NCBI RefSeq assembly: GCF_028453695.1
Contig: NC_135774.1
Span: forward strand, 27,714,001 to 27,778,000
Reading direction: 5' to 3'
From: Augochlora pura
Lineage: Eukaryota > Arthropoda > Insecta > Hymenoptera > Halictidae
Length of the DNA stretch: 64,000 nt
Shown in pieces: positions 20,482-33,110 of this stretch; within the stretch, counting starts at the first letter, position 1; each line of letters begins with the position of its first letter. The translations under genes and the position numbers were made by a program. A model generated the notes under the pieces. It did not search any database, was not told the DNA's origin, and saw only the letters and a program-made list of their open reading frames with translations.

Positions 20482-21279
20482 CGAGGAAGATGCTCAACCC
20501 TCGCTCGTCGAGGAAGCGCTTCCCAGCGGAGCACAGACTTCTCCCTCGCGGAGACGTCGGAACGTAGGTTTTGTTTCGGACAGGGTCGTCGCCATCGCTG
20601 CGATTCACGCTGCGGAAAGCGTGGACAAGCGGTCCCTCCTTCGAGACGATTTACCGCGTCGAAAAGACGGTGGTCGACGACGGCGACGCGCCGCGGGACA
20701 GATTCCTCTCCATTACGAAGATTGCGGCCGTTCCGGCGGACGTAAAGCGGCCGAAATCTCGGCGGACGCGCTCGATAGGGAGAAATTACGGGGGCACGTA
20801 TCCCCCGTAGCCGTGCCCTTACGAAAAAGGGGTTCGGGGAAACCGGCTCGTCGGAAGCTTTTACGGGCGCGTCCATTGGAAATTAATCCGTATCGGTGTG
20901 TACGCGGCGGCCGGTCCCCGAATCCGGAGGGTTCGCGAGGAGCCACCCTAACGCGCGCGCGGGCTCGCCTTCGTGAAAGGGTTGCTTCACCTGTGCGCCG
21001 CACGAAACTCGCCCCGGCGAAACGTCACCGACGCCTGTTTATGGTTGCCACGGAAACACTCGCGAGCGAGTCTGCTTGCGAAAGGGGTCCCCTTGCACTA
21101 TGTGTACCACCACCCCCCTAAGCCTCCACACCCCACCAACCCCCCTCCGTGTGTATGTATCCGACGGTGCGCGTCGTAACTTTATTTGAATAACGAGTAA
21201 CAAGTAATGAATTCTTCGGCGAGCCGAGGCCTTCGCTCGATAAATATTTGAGAGCCGCGTTTCGAACGGAGCTGGATCA

Positions 21280-21301
21280 TTGCGCCGCCGCCGCCGCCGC
21301 C
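21280..21301. repeat. (GCC)n trinucleotide repeat
   Basis: About six GCC units. Confidence 0.85.
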
Positions 21302-23044
21302 TGTCGACTGTCGGTACCCGTTTAATTTCACCGGGGAGCCACGTCCGGCTGGATTACTCGTTTCATGCGCGGCACTGGATGATCGATCCCCATTAATCAA
21401 TTCCTGCGGAACGGAGGACTGGAATAAGCATTGATTAAGTCGTTGCGCTCGCGGGGCGCGCCGCGGTGGCTCGTTTCACAGTTGGACGGAGCACGGAGCG
21501 AGGCGGAGGACGAAACGCTGCTGCGGAATGCAGGTCCGGTGCGCTGGTCGCGTTTGAGAAGCTATGTTTGGTCTATTTTGTTTTTATTTGTTTTATTAGA
21601 TTTTTAAGTGGTATTTGATTCTTTCTGTCATCTATTATTGTTAAATCGTTCATTGTATCGATTTATCATGGTTGACAGATAATACTACCTGGTATTCTAT
21701 GTAAGCTCGCAATTTATTGATAAAATAAATTTTAGTGTATATTAAGGTAATATAACCTTGATGTAATACCCTCAGACATTTTATGTAAGCCTGGTGGAAT
21801 ATTCTTTGAAAATAAACTATTCAGTATATATTTATTATAACTAGGATACTCCTTTTGAAATATGATATAATAATTTATAAATATACTAGCTTATTTATAT
21901 ATTAATCAATATTTATCTGAAAGTGGATCATTCGTAGATATCTATAATGAAAGAAGATATGTTGCTATTTAATATTAATCTATAGGTATACATACCTATC
22001 TGTATCAATGATTCTGAGATAAATATTCTATAAATTTATTATATAATTAAACATGAATAATTAGATTACTAACTACTATCTTAAGCTTCGTATAGTCGTT
22101 AAGTACTATCGTAAGCTTCAATATTACTATACAATTTCCTAAATATTAAATATCTCTCGCGATTAATGAAATAAACAAAGTTAAAACTGAAACGAAAATT
22201 TAACATTGAGCTACATTTTTACGACCGCTCGGTAAAGCGTTATAAAAAAAGTTATACATAATATTTAAAATAAGTGTCACTTCGTACCATATTTTCAAAA
22301 AAAATCGCAGTCAACCTGCTCTTCTCTAAAATGATGAAATTACACGCCAATTATGAAATTCCACCCCAATTATGAAATTACACCCCAATCATGAAAGCAC
22401 CCCAATCCTCCGCCGATCGAATTTCCGCTCAATCGACCGACTGACCAACAATCGCGAAATCCTCTGAACCGTCGCGAATCGTCCACCGTACCCACCTCGA
22501 GTACACGCGGCTTCCAACTATATTCGGCAAACGAGCGGAGTAGGTCGCCGAAGTTGTAGCCGAGCGCACCGGCCGGTGCACGGAGATGGATGTCTCCGAT
22601 AGCCACCGGCAATCGGTGGCCATCTTGCGGCCGGGGTACATACGCGCGCGGGCACCACGGCACCTGGGGCGATCGAGCGGGCCAAATTTCAAGGTAGCTA
22701 TTTACCGGTTGCCAAGGAAACATGTGCGCGGACGATGTTACGAGGGTAAGCGGAAACCCCTTTCGCGGCGCTTGTCCACCGGCGACGATAACTGTCGCCG
22801 TATTTTCGAGGCCGTGCCGCTGGCTGGCTGTGGGGTGGCCCCGGGGGTGGCGCGGGGGTGCGCCGCGAGGAGGATCGTTACAGATAATAACGCGCGTGTG
22901 GCGAAATTCGTGACAAGAGAGGGCCGACGGGGGGACAGGGAAACGATCGATCGGCTGGAAGGCGGAACCGGCTGCGAAACGGATAACGCTTACGTAACGA
23001 CGAGCAAGTTTCGCCGGCGAGCAAAGAGGAAGGAGCCGCGCGCG

Positions 23045-23097
23045 GAGCAGAGCGAAGCACAGCGAAACACAGCGAAGCACAGCGAAGCAGAGCGCAG
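23045..23097. repeat. AGCGAAGCAC short tandem repeat
   Basis: Five to six copies of a 10-base unit (AGCGAAGCAC, AGCGAAACAC, AGCGAAGCAG). It gives rise to the Leu/Cys/Phe-rich repeat in the spurious minus-strand frame. Confidence 0.85.
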
Positions 23098-23788
23098 AAG
23101 GCGGTTTATCGCCGGCGAACGCACGAAGGCAGTAAACGTCCGCGAGGCGTGAAAACTCTTGGCCACGGAGCCAACGTTCTCTCTCCTCCTCCTCCTCCGG
23201 CTGTGCTGGCCTGTGGCCGCGCGGTGGTCGGGCTCTCGGACGTTGCACCGTTACACAGGCATTAGACACGGCCTGTGCAACGCCGGACAGCGTCCAGCAC
23301 GCGCGCAATTTCTCCCTCGTTAATTTCCAATGTGTTCCTCCGCGAACCCGTGTCCCAGCCGCTCACGGCCTCGCGTGCGACTTATCACGCGACAAGCATA
23401 ACTGGCTCCCCGGCGATGGCGATACCAACAATCGCAATGCTGGCACTCGCGCGCGCGCGCGCGCCCGCTGGAACCCACATGGCCCGGCCGACGCGCGGAA
23501 TTTTAATTGCGGTCGCCTCCTTCTACGGTAATTGCCGGCGAACGACCGCCGGTCTACCCGGGATCGCTCGATCCGGCCGATCTATCGGTGCTCCAGCTCC
23601 GATTTTTCAACTTGACTCTTGCAAACAGTGCTCTTCTACAAGGCTATTAAATATCTTGGATTCGAAGGCTTTGTTATTGATAAGATTTGCTTTTATGTTT
23701 TATTGAAGAGTTATGATACGCATATTCTCACATAGGCATACTCACACTTCCACACATGACACGCGTCGATACGTTTTTTATATTTGTT

Positions 23789-23925
23789 TTAAATTATAAT
23801 TGTTGTTATAATAATAATTGATATAGTTGACAATTATAATTGTTGTTATAGTTATAATTGATATAGTTGACAATTATAATTGTTATTATAGTTATAATTG
23901 ATATCTTTGACAATTACAATTATAT
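23789..23925. repeat. 40-bp tandem repeat, about 3.4 copies
   Basis: GACAATTATAATTGTTRTTA starts at 23829 and 23869, and a variant at 23909, exactly 40 bases apart, with a partial copy before. Each unit holds ACAATTATAATTGT, itself a perfect 14-base palindrome. Confidence 0.85.
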
Positions 23926-24534
23926 TCCTTCACAGTTAACAATTTCTCGAAACAATGCAAAGGACATTCGCCATAGTTAAAGGATAAGTGCTGTACTCGA
24001 ATGACTTTTCTCGTAGCAGAAGGCGCCCTTGCTTTTCGCCACTCGTGACCGGGCCCTTCAATAAAACTATCCCCGTTCTTTATGGACGCCGTGAGATCTC
24101 TGGTCATCTGCTGTACGTAAAGAGTCCTAGCTTTCTAAACATGTGCCAACGAATGCGCCTCGTAAACTATCCGTACAACTTCGAGATGCCCGACACCATC
24201 TGGGCTTTGTCCGTCGTCAGGAACTACAACAGCCTTAAGAGGCGAGCGAAACCTCCGTGACCCTACCATAAATTGACCGAAAGCATAATAGCAGTCAGGT
24301 TATCCCTGGCCTTTGGTTCTCTACAAAAATAAGCTGCCGCTGAGAGATAATTACATTTCAGGACGTACTGTTCCACCATGAAAACTGATACTTTTCAAAG
24401 CCCACCGCGTAATAATTTCTCGCCATTCTAACTGAAGACGATGCGATTGTTCGAGGTTTTATGGCGCTCGATGGACTGTAAAATGGGATTGTAAAGAGGT
24501 ATTTTTGATTGGAATTGTGAGGCTAGTTTTGATT

Positions 24535-24720
24535 AGATTTCGTTTAATTTAGTTTCATTTAATTTCGTTTATTTTTATGTAATTTCATTCAGTTTCATTT
24601 ATTTCCATTTATCTTTATTTAATTTAATTTATTATCGTTTAATTTCGTTTAATTTCATTTAATTTCATTTAACTTCATTTAATTGTATTTAATATCATTT
24701 AATGTTATTTATTTGTTGCA
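24535..24720. repeat. TTTAATTTCATT low-complexity array
   Basis: Irregular 10- to 12-base units of the form TTTAATTTCRTT over about 180 bases. Confidence 0.85.
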
Positions 24721-25264
24721 ACAGGAATCAAGACACGTTACAGTACCTACGGTATAATAAATACAATTGAAACATAAAACATCTATTTAAACATCTATTT
24801 GAAACATAAACATCTATTTCAAATTTAAAAAAAAAAACACAAAATTGTTTCGAGTGCATAGAGTCAACTATCAAGATATTACAGAAATAAACGTTCAGAT
24901 AAAAGAGACTCTATAGAATACAGTTAGAAACCCCGATGCCCGCCGATGCATCATCGATGCACCGACGCCGCGTCGTCGCAAGAAATCACGAAAAGACTAC
25001 ACGCTCGTATTTTCTGGCCGGCGTGTCCCGACCGCAAATCGGAACGCGGCTTACGGTGCCCCGGCGCAGGCAGGTGAATAAAGGCGTCGAAGGTTCCACA
25101 GCCGTCTGTTTTGCATCCAGGTGAGAAAAAACGCCGTTCAACAATAGCTGCGAGATAAGCGCCGATAAATACGCGGCCTGTCAGAGGCTCTCACGGAGCG
25201 ATAGATAAAACGCGCATTCTATTCGACAGCTCGCGGCCGCGCCGGTCCTTTCTCCTCTGTCCGC

Positions 25265-25285
25265 GAGCGCGCGCGCGCGCGCGAG
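25265..25285. repeat. (GC)n run
   Basis: About ten alternating GC dinucleotides, a candidate for Z-DNA. Confidence 0.85.
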
Positions 25286-26926
25286 AGTCGCCAACTGTCT
25301 TCATTCGCATGCGAATCGCGTATTCGCCCCGGCGAGAGTCGCCGCGCCGGGGACCAGGCCGTTCTCCTCCGTCGCCGTGGCACCGCGCGCGGCCTGGCAG
25401 AAAACTATCGGAATAGGAGGAGTGGTTTTGCCGTGCGGCAGCAGCACGGTGGCTCGGCACTTGCCACGGCCTAAGCCGCGGCCCGATCCTCTCGCGATGC
25501 AATCGCTCGTCGCAGGCACGTTGCAGGCATGCATGCATGTGCTTCGCGACGGGGCCGAGCCACGTGCATCCTTGAACTGGTTCGAGGTTCCTGAACCCCC
25601 CTGCCGCCTTCTCACGCAAATCTGCGAGCCGGACGGACGCGCGACGGTCCTGCCGCCGAACCGCAAACTCCCGTCGCTGAACGATTCCTCTTCGACAGTT
25701 TTACTCGTACGCTTTTACAATCTCCTACGAAATCAGTCAGATTCATTTTCCTATTAATACTGAGTTTAATTCTTCGATTCGCCATTATTCAGACTGTGAC
25801 GATATATTTATGGATTACCTGTTGCTCGTGGCGAATGTTACGATAATTTTCGTTAGAAGTCAGGAGAAATGTCCTGTTGTTACTTTTACAAACGCTACTG
25901 AATTATACCGTATTTCAGAATAATTCAATGAAGTAATTCAAACCTTCGTGTTAATTCAATTAAGCAGTTCGAAACTCGAGTTAATTCAATTAGAATTAAA
26001 TTCTAATTTAATTCAATTCAATTATTAATTGAATCTCTGCTGTAATTGAAATGCAATGTAATTAAATAGCAACGCAATTGATTTACTCTATCATTAAATT
26101 CAACAGCCATCCGAGTTACGAATTGAACGTAATTACTTCGTAATTAAATTTATCATATAATTCGATCAATTCTTAATTATAATTCCACGAATAAACCAAT
26201 TGCAATTTTGCATAATACATTTAACAATCCCGTCGACATATAAAAAGATTATTCTTATTATTATGCCGACAGCTGCTCAAAAGACGTAACATATCGACAG
26301 ATCAGCGCGATGCCCGGCGTCAGCCGATCCGCCATTAATTCTGCACCGCTCCGACGCGATTCGACGTCGTTGGATCGGCGACTTGTTTTCCTCGGGTCCG
26401 ACATGCTCCTTTACTCTCGCTCGACGTCGAAATCGACTTCGCAGCCCGCTCGACGATAAACAGGCGGTTCAGTGAGTCAGCCGTGCGTCAGTCTCGCTAA
26501 ATTCCCGAGTACACACGGTTGCACGACGAGCGGGATCAAGAAGTCGCATAGAACGTCGTAGCGCGAAGAGAAAGAGAGCGTCGCTCGATTGCAAATAGAC
26601 ATTGACCGGTTTGTTTGCCGCGGCGCGGCGGCGGAACGATTAAATTTTGTTGACGAGAGCGTCGTCGGTGGGCAATTAGAGAAGGAGTCTGCCCTCTCTT
26701 ATCGAGGAGCTCCGGGTATTTGCGCGCGAAACGGCGAACGCTTTTCGAGCGGCTCGCATCCGCGATCGAACCTACGCGCGAGATCCGGAGTTTATCGACC
26801 GATATCCTCTCGATCCTCGACCCGCGCGATCCAGGTTACAAGGCACCCGGATAGAGCGGGAGGATCTCCTCGGGGTCTGGATCGTAGCCATCGCTCGCGG
26901 CCGTTCCATCCTCGAGCATTATTATA

Positions 26927-27588
26927 TTAGGGTGTCCCATGAGTTTCTTCCCTTTTCTTCAGGCGAAATGAATACACGATATTTGTTGTTTAATGTGGAT
27001 TTATTATGTTATATATGAACCGTTCTGTTCTATAACCTTCTTCCATCTCTCAGGAAGCCTTATTATGCCCTTTTTTTCAGAATTGTTGAAGCTTATTTGC
27101 AAAATATTCATCTAGGTGCTTCTTTTGGCTCTCCATATTGAACGATGCAGAATAAATGTTAAAAGAGGCTTGGTCACCAACGAAACGTACTTTGAAAGAG
27201 TTCTGGGACGACTTAACACGCTGACGCCGGCGCCGATATTTACGATTTTCTCCGCGAGCCGGCGCCCGAAATTTACAAAAATTAAATAATTATGTCAAGT
27301 TCATAATATTGAATCTCTATGTTTTTACTATTGAATATCTGTTTGTAATATTCAGATAAAATAGCATGAACCTATTTTGTAGTATCTATTTTGTGAAATG
27401 CAAGCAAAATAAATAAATGTACGCAGCCCACCGGTCTGACACGTATGACCCACCGGTGGATCAAGCCGTCGTCAACGTGTTAAGCCGAGCCTATAAACGG
27501 CTATGAGATAAGCCTGTATGTTTATATAAATGCAGCCACTTAGAGTCATTCATAGCGTAGCGCGGAAGAAACTTACGGGACAACCTAA
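26927..27588 (-). mobile_element. Degenerate, internally deleted mariner element (662 bp)
   Basis: TA flanks both ends. The left end TTAGGGTGTCCCATGAGTTT and the right end read in reverse, TTAGGTTGTCCCGTAAGTTT, are terminal inverted repeats continuing into CTTCC. On the minus strand next to the left end lies the end of a mariner transposase: HLDEYFANKLQQF, a stop, then in another frame KKGIIRLPERWKKVIEQNG and a terminator at about 27004. A full mariner is about 1.3 kb with a protein near 345 residues, so most of the gene is lost. The catalytic DD34D residues are not present. The element is dead, but its ends look intact. Confidence 0.88.
27004..27153 (-). pseudogene. Mariner transposase C-terminal remnant
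   Basis: About 45 recognisable residues in two frames, with an in-frame stop and a one-base shift between LQQF and KKGII. The LPERWKKVIEQNG motif is the usual C-terminal signature of mariner transposases. Confidence 0.8.
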
Positions 27589-28700
27589 TATTTGCCAGGC
27601 GTTACGTGCCGCGTCGTAAATTGTCCCGGTGGATCCCCCGACGCGGCGGTCCGCTCCCGCGCGCGATCCACGATCGATTTATCGCTAAACAAGGAAGTTG
27701 CGCAGAGCCGATCGCGAGCACCGCGGCTCCCAGAGCTCTGACATTTTCGCAGCCTTTCACCCGGGTCGCTGGCTGGCATCGGCTGGCAAGCGCTACCGTC
27801 CAAGGAGCAGTTTCCATCCGGAATGGAGTCCAAGGACCTCGGTTCGACGCCCGATTGCGCAATGCACAGCGCGTGCCTGGCATCCCATTAAGCCGTTAAA
27901 CCAAGGGTCCCGGCCATTTTTAGCCTTCATCCTGACGGAACGCGCAGCATCTCTTTTCTCAGCTTCTCGCGGCAGCGCGCGGCCGTCGTATTACTCCTTA
28001 TCGAGAAACGCCCGAGAAACAGCTGGCTCACGGCGATCTCGCCGATGCGAAACGCGTCCGCGAAATTCGTGGATCGTGGCCGGAATTCCGAGGAATTTTA
28101 AATATCCCGTTGGGCAAGCATCGGAGAGAAAGAGAGAGAGAGAAAGGGAGAGGGAGAGAGAGATATGGGGCTTTGCGAGGAACGCAGGAGGAACACCGGC
28201 TGCCCGGAGGAAGAGGAAGGCCGCAATTTCGACAACGATTCGACCGATTGGCCGCCGCCGGGCCCGGAAACCGCAGCAGCTGCGGCAATCCGGTACGCAA
28301 TATGCTCCGCAGGATCCTCCGGAGCTGCGACGACCCGCTCGCGCGCGGTCTCTTATGAAACAATGGACACGCCGAAATTGGAGGACCACTGCCCCCGCCG
28401 AGATTAAAGGCTTCGCCTCTCGAGCGCCGATGCGTCACGCGCTGCCATGACGCTTTATTAGATTTCACCGGCGGGAAGTGTCTTGCGATCGCGAACCACC
28501 ACGACCAACACTGCTACAGCTCTGTTCAAAGTTAAGGAACAATGGTAGTCCTTTTTATCAAACCTCGAGTCCTGTTATCAAAGAGCTTTTATCAAACTCG
28601 GAGCTATTTTAATGCAATACGGTCCGTGCTGATTGTGCGCAAACTTTTGCTTACAGAGGCTCTTAAAACGAAGGGTTCTTATTTAAAAGAAAAGGAGTTA
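27589..28700. other. GC-rich gene-free stretch
   Basis: Overlapping Arg-rich frames on both strands (up to 250 residues at 27698-28450) run over a GA repeat and are not credible genes. The stretch turns AT-rich after 28540. Confidence 0.5.
28123..28163. repeat. (GA)n microsatellite
   Basis: Interrupted GAGA run of about 40 bases. Confidence 0.9.
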
Positions 28701-28932
28701 TAGGTTTAATTGTTAATATTTTTCTTATCTTAATATCTTAATATTTTTAATGAAAGGACCAGACAATTTTTGTTCCTTTTATTGTCTTTGTGTGGTTTTC
28801 TTCCTAAGCTTTAATAACGGAAGAATTTATTTTTATTTGGATGTCAAAGAAATTAATAATATTAATATTTATTAGATCTTGCATGGAATATGTATCACGA
28901 GTCTGACTCGTTATAATAATTCAAGGGGTTAA
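28700..28932 (-). mobile_element. Family-2 TTAA MITE copy
   Basis: Read from the right: TTAACCCCTTGAATTATTAT, the perfect palindrome ACGAGTCAGACTCGT, then GCAAGATCTAATAAATAT and later GAACAAAAATTGTCTGGTCC. The order matches the units at 17447-17935. The left border is not sharp. Confidence 0.65.
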
Positions 28933-29957
28933 ACTGTGGACAGAGGAAAATTCTGCGAGGGTTGTTTGAAGCAGAATTATTAAAAGAGAAACTACATAAT
29001 TAAGTATCTCTTCCTTATTACAACCGAGGAATTAAATATATTATTTACTGTAACAACATTATTACTACTTTAAAGAAGTCGTCCTAAATTATCTCCCTGG
29101 CTCATCGATCCTCCGCCATTCGCCATAATTTATTTCCTTTTTACAATTATAATTACAATTAATCTTGACATAACCTCTTCATTATCTTAAAAAATGTTTA
29201 AACCTCCACACAAATAAATTAAATTAAATAACGACCAGAAGACCAGCGATAATCGAAGAAAAAATTCGGATCCCCGAAATAATGAACCCCCATCCCCCCG
29301 GAGCGGATTAACGGACGGAAAAGAATAGTGGCCCGACAAAATGGCGGCGGCTCGTGTGTCCTCTCGACGAGGACCTCGGTGCCGAGGCAACGAAAGTAAT
29401 GGAAGGTTCAATTATCCTTCCCCGGGACGGGCTCGTTTAATCGCGGAAGCGTCAAATCGCGCGTTTAGGGGGGCAGGGGGGCGAGGGGGTGGGAGCGACG
29501 CTGTCATTAACGCCGGCAGCGGGGCAGCTACTCGCGGGTTAAACGAGCGAGAAGCGTGTCCCGTTCATTGGACAGTCGGACACGGAAAATCGATGTAATT
29601 GCTCGACCATTGCCCGGCTTCCAGGAAACGTCTCCGGGGGCCACCCCGATGCTCTCGAGTTTTTCGGGGCGGCGGCGATTTTATTTTTCGGGACCCCCGC
29701 TGCCGCGTGATTGACAGCGGGACGCGAGAGAGGGGAGGAGAGGGGGCCCGGTGAGCACGGCATGCGCCGTCCAACCCCACGCGGCGAGGGCTGCGGAAAA
29801 AGGGGGATGGGAGGGCTGCTGGTTGGCAATGGCGACTCGACGAGGGCCCTTCAACGTTGCCACCCCAGTCATTACTTCGGCATTAACGGGGGATGATGCT
29901 TCTCGCTTCCTCTCTCAATCTCTCGCTCTCTTCTCTTCTTCGCGGATTCACTGGTTC

Positions 29958-29963
29958 AGAGAG

Positions 29964-29997
<34 letters not shown>

Positions 29998-30020
29998 GAG
30001 AGAGAGAGAGAGAGAGAAGA
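29958..30020. repeat. (GA)n microsatellite
   Basis: About 60 bases of GAGA with two AAG interruptions. Confidence 0.95.
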
Positions 30021-30564
30021 GGGATGAAGCTCGGGAGAGAATCGAAAGGAGAACAGGCTCCTCCGGGAGCACGAGTGTCGGGCAAAGTTAAATCGCAGGA
30101 TTTACGGGCTGGCCGGCGCGCTACCCTTGTTCGCTGTTGCGTCGCCGAGTTTCACCCTTGTTCCGGGGGCCGAGGGTGTCTGAGTGACCCGGAGGAGCGA
30201 GCCTCGCGTCCGATAAGCTGACCTACTGACTACTAATTAGAGAATCCTCGAAACTGACAAGAAATCCTCGAGAAAAACTCTGCTCCGCGCGAGTTGCTCT
30301 TTAAAGACAGCTTTCGTCGCGGACGATGTTCGTTCACAAATTTATTTGCCTTTGATATCGAGCTCGAGGCTTGTTATTGTCCGCACGTGTCGCGCTTGAC
30401 ATTAGGCTCGTAAATCGGTCCCGTCGGAACGGCGTGTAATAACCGACCGAATAGACGATAACGGAATCCATAAAACGGGTTACACCGCTATTCTAGATTC
30501 CAGGAAGCGGCCGGCCGGAGTCGGGCCTCCCTTTGAGCGCCGACCGCGGAGAAGAAGGACCTCG

Positions 30565-30590
30565 CTGTGTGTGTGTGTGTGTGTCTGTCT
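30565..30590. repeat. (TG)n microsatellite
   Basis: About ten TG units followed by TCTGTCT. Confidence 0.9.
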
Positions 30591-31079
30591 CGGCCGCGCG
30601 CGCGCACGGGCCTACGATCCTAATCGTAAACAACGGTACGGCCGATCGGGCCGCTATTAAGTCAAGGGAGAGGAGGAAGGGCTCGCTCTCTTTCTGCCGT
30701 CGGGTTTCCTGCCGCTGGAAAGTTTCGCCCTTGGCCAGCCACGTGGAGACGATCGGAACCGGGCAGAGGCTCGAGCAGGTGCCGCGAAATGGGATACATC
30801 GCCGACCGAATGGAATTACACGGAATTACGTGTCCTGCTGTTCCGTTTCACTCCTCGCCGACGGTTGGTAGATGCAGATAGCTGTCTTTAATCGGTGTCT
30901 TGCGACACACTTTGCAAAACGCGAAACAAATGTTTTTGCTTACCGGTTTCTTCGCTCTTGGATAATTGCTTGGAAAAATGACGCATTGATAGGGTAAATG
31001 ATCAGGTTGGAGGGTTAAATAAATTGGGAAGCAATATGACGTATTCTCAGGATTTCATCTCGTACAAGTGTTTATTTTA

Positions 31080-31225
31080 ATAATCTGGAAATAATATAAA
31101 TATAATATTATTATACTTATACTATACTAATATTAGTATATATATATTATAATATATATATTATAATATGTATATTATACTATACTATAATAATATATTA
31201 ATTTACTATACTATACTTATACTAA
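31080..31225. repeat. Palindromic TA-rich tract
   Basis: Nearly pure A/T with nested palindromes such as ATATATATTATAATATATAT and repeated ACTATACTA blocks; it can fold into a long hairpin or cruciform. Confidence 0.8.
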
Positions 31226-32259
31226 AATAATTCCAATCATAAGGGATATGATGACCGGCTGAATCATGTGTTATTACAAGATGCCTGTACTGAATATTAA
31301 TTAATTCTAAACCTACCACCGCTGGTTAAATCGCCGATTTCGCAGATTTTATTTCATAATTATGGGAATTGTAAAGCTGTTTCGCGCAATTCTTACGAGG
31401 CAATTTTTATTAGTCCCTTTAAGGCCTTGATATGTCTAGTGTTAAATTGTTCACACATTTTATACGCCAACTACATACTTTCTATCATAAATTATGCTTG
31501 AGTAAAGATGTTAATCTGAAACTTACTCGCGGAGACATTTTTATAACATCGAGAAATGTAGAAGAGAAGATCAGGAACCAGCCATCTTGACTAGTTTACT
31601 AGCTCTGACGTCAAAGAAGTCGAAAATATCGCTAAAAATATTTCTAATTAACAATTACCAGAGATTTGAGCCTCCGATGCAACCACCTTTTCGACGAGCA
31701 GTTTCGAGGATCCAGTAACCGAGAAAAGCGCAACGAATTCCATCTTACCCGAATTCCATGCACCCCGGAAGCGTTGATTCAGACATCATCGGGCGAAAGA
31801 ACGTGAAATATAGTTTCCGCGAAACTGGCGCAACGGGTCGCGCGACTCGTTGAATAATGACGGTTAAACGAGTCCGATCGGCGGAATAAATTGAGCGGGA
31901 CAGGAGGGGTAGATGGCGACGATAGGCGGAGAACGCCGCGGCCGTGGCAGGTTCGCAAAACGTACGACGGTGCGTCACGTGAATTTCGCGTGGGCCCCGC
32001 GCGTTTCCCCGATCCGTGAGCGATCCAATAAAAATTAGCCGGCACGCGAGAGCCCTGTAATTACGGCACTGCCGAGCTTCCGATAATAACGCCTCCGCGG
32101 GACGATCGCGTCGCTGTTAACACAGAAAAACGGCGGCTATAGCAGGGCGGCGGCGATTCCTTGAAAAGTTTGTCGGTTAGATGGAACAATGAGTCACGGA
32201 ACTGGGTCGAAGGAGGCGACACACCAGCTGCCCCGGAAATCGATTTTATTGATAGCCCG

Positions 32260-32312
32260 CTCTCTTTCTCTCTCTCTCTCTCTTTCTCTCGCCCTCTCTT
32301 CGCTCGCTCTCC
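32260..32312. repeat. (CT)n microsatellite
   Basis: Interrupted TCTC run of about 50 bases. Confidence 0.9.
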
Positions 32313-32884
32313 CAGACGCACGATTTCCGATTACCAACCGGGCGCGACGACGCGACGCGACGCCCAGACGTTTCCTACGCGGACCCCGGCCTAATGGCCG
32401 AATGAATTTAATAGAGGCGACCGCGGGACACGTAATCCCTTATTACCCGACAGCGTTGTAATTTGCGGTCGTCTTTCCTGCGTGCAGCCGTCGCTTTATG
32501 GAACTGCCGCCGGAGATGAATGGAGGCTCGCGACGTCCTAGACTGTTTCAATGTTCCGTCTGCGACTACGGACAGAGTACCTGGCTGGGCTCGGTCGATT
32601 GTTCAACTCTTGGGAGATTTCTTTCAATTCAACTCTTGAATTTTACTTTCTGTCGATGATTGATGATTTTTAAAAAATTCTCCTGATTTCTCATTTTAAA
32701 ATTATAAGCTGAAAGCATTGAGAAGGTAATATGCTGAATCGATCGCCATCTTGTGAGCTATTCCAGGAATTTTGCTCTAATTATACTATAAAATGTGGTA
32801 TATAAAATTGGTGAGGGTTTAAGTCATCGATTTGATGGTCCTACATTTTTTTAAAAAGATACAGACCTCCGAGTGTTAATATTT

Positions 32885-33110
32885 TAATTTAGTCTAGTTC
32901 GATGCAATTTAATCTAATTTAATCTAATTTGATTTAAATTGATTTAATTTGATTTAATCTAATTTTCTTTAAATTGATTTAATTTGATTGAATCTAATTT
33001 GATTTAAATTCATTTAATTTGATTTAATCTAATTTAGTGTAATTTAATTTACTTCAGCTTAATATAATTTAATTTAATCCAATTCAATTTATTCTTATAC
33101 AATTTAAGGC
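32885..33110. repeat. TTTAATCTAATTTGA low-complexity array
   Basis: Irregular 10- to 20-base units of the form AATTTGATTTAATCTAATTT over about 225 bases. Confidence 0.85.

Larger units (their letters stand above)
20251..26926. other. Gene-free mosaic of GC-rich and AT-rich bands
   Basis: GC-rich bands at about 20260-21540, 22380-23620, 24930-25690 and 26290-26920; AT-rich bands at 21560-22370, 23640-24920 and 25700-26280. The largest frame, 312 residues on the minus strand at 22370-23308, is low in domain signals and covers a short CT-type repeat, and is opposed by a 188-residue frame. I do not accept any as a gene. Confidence 0.5.

Noticed and set aside
22370..23308. 312-residue minus-strand open frame, longest in the window
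   Set aside because: It crosses a 10-base tandem repeat that makes its Leu/Cys/Phe repeat, is opposed by a 188-residue frame, and has no recognisable domain.
27820..27860. GGTTCGACGCCCGA as a tRNA B box
   Set aside because: No A box, no acceptor stem and no cloverleaf could be built around it.
27698..28450. 250-residue plus-strand open frame
   Set aside because: Runs through a GA microsatellite coding for repeated Arg-Glu and overlaps minus-strand frames of 132 and 146 residues.
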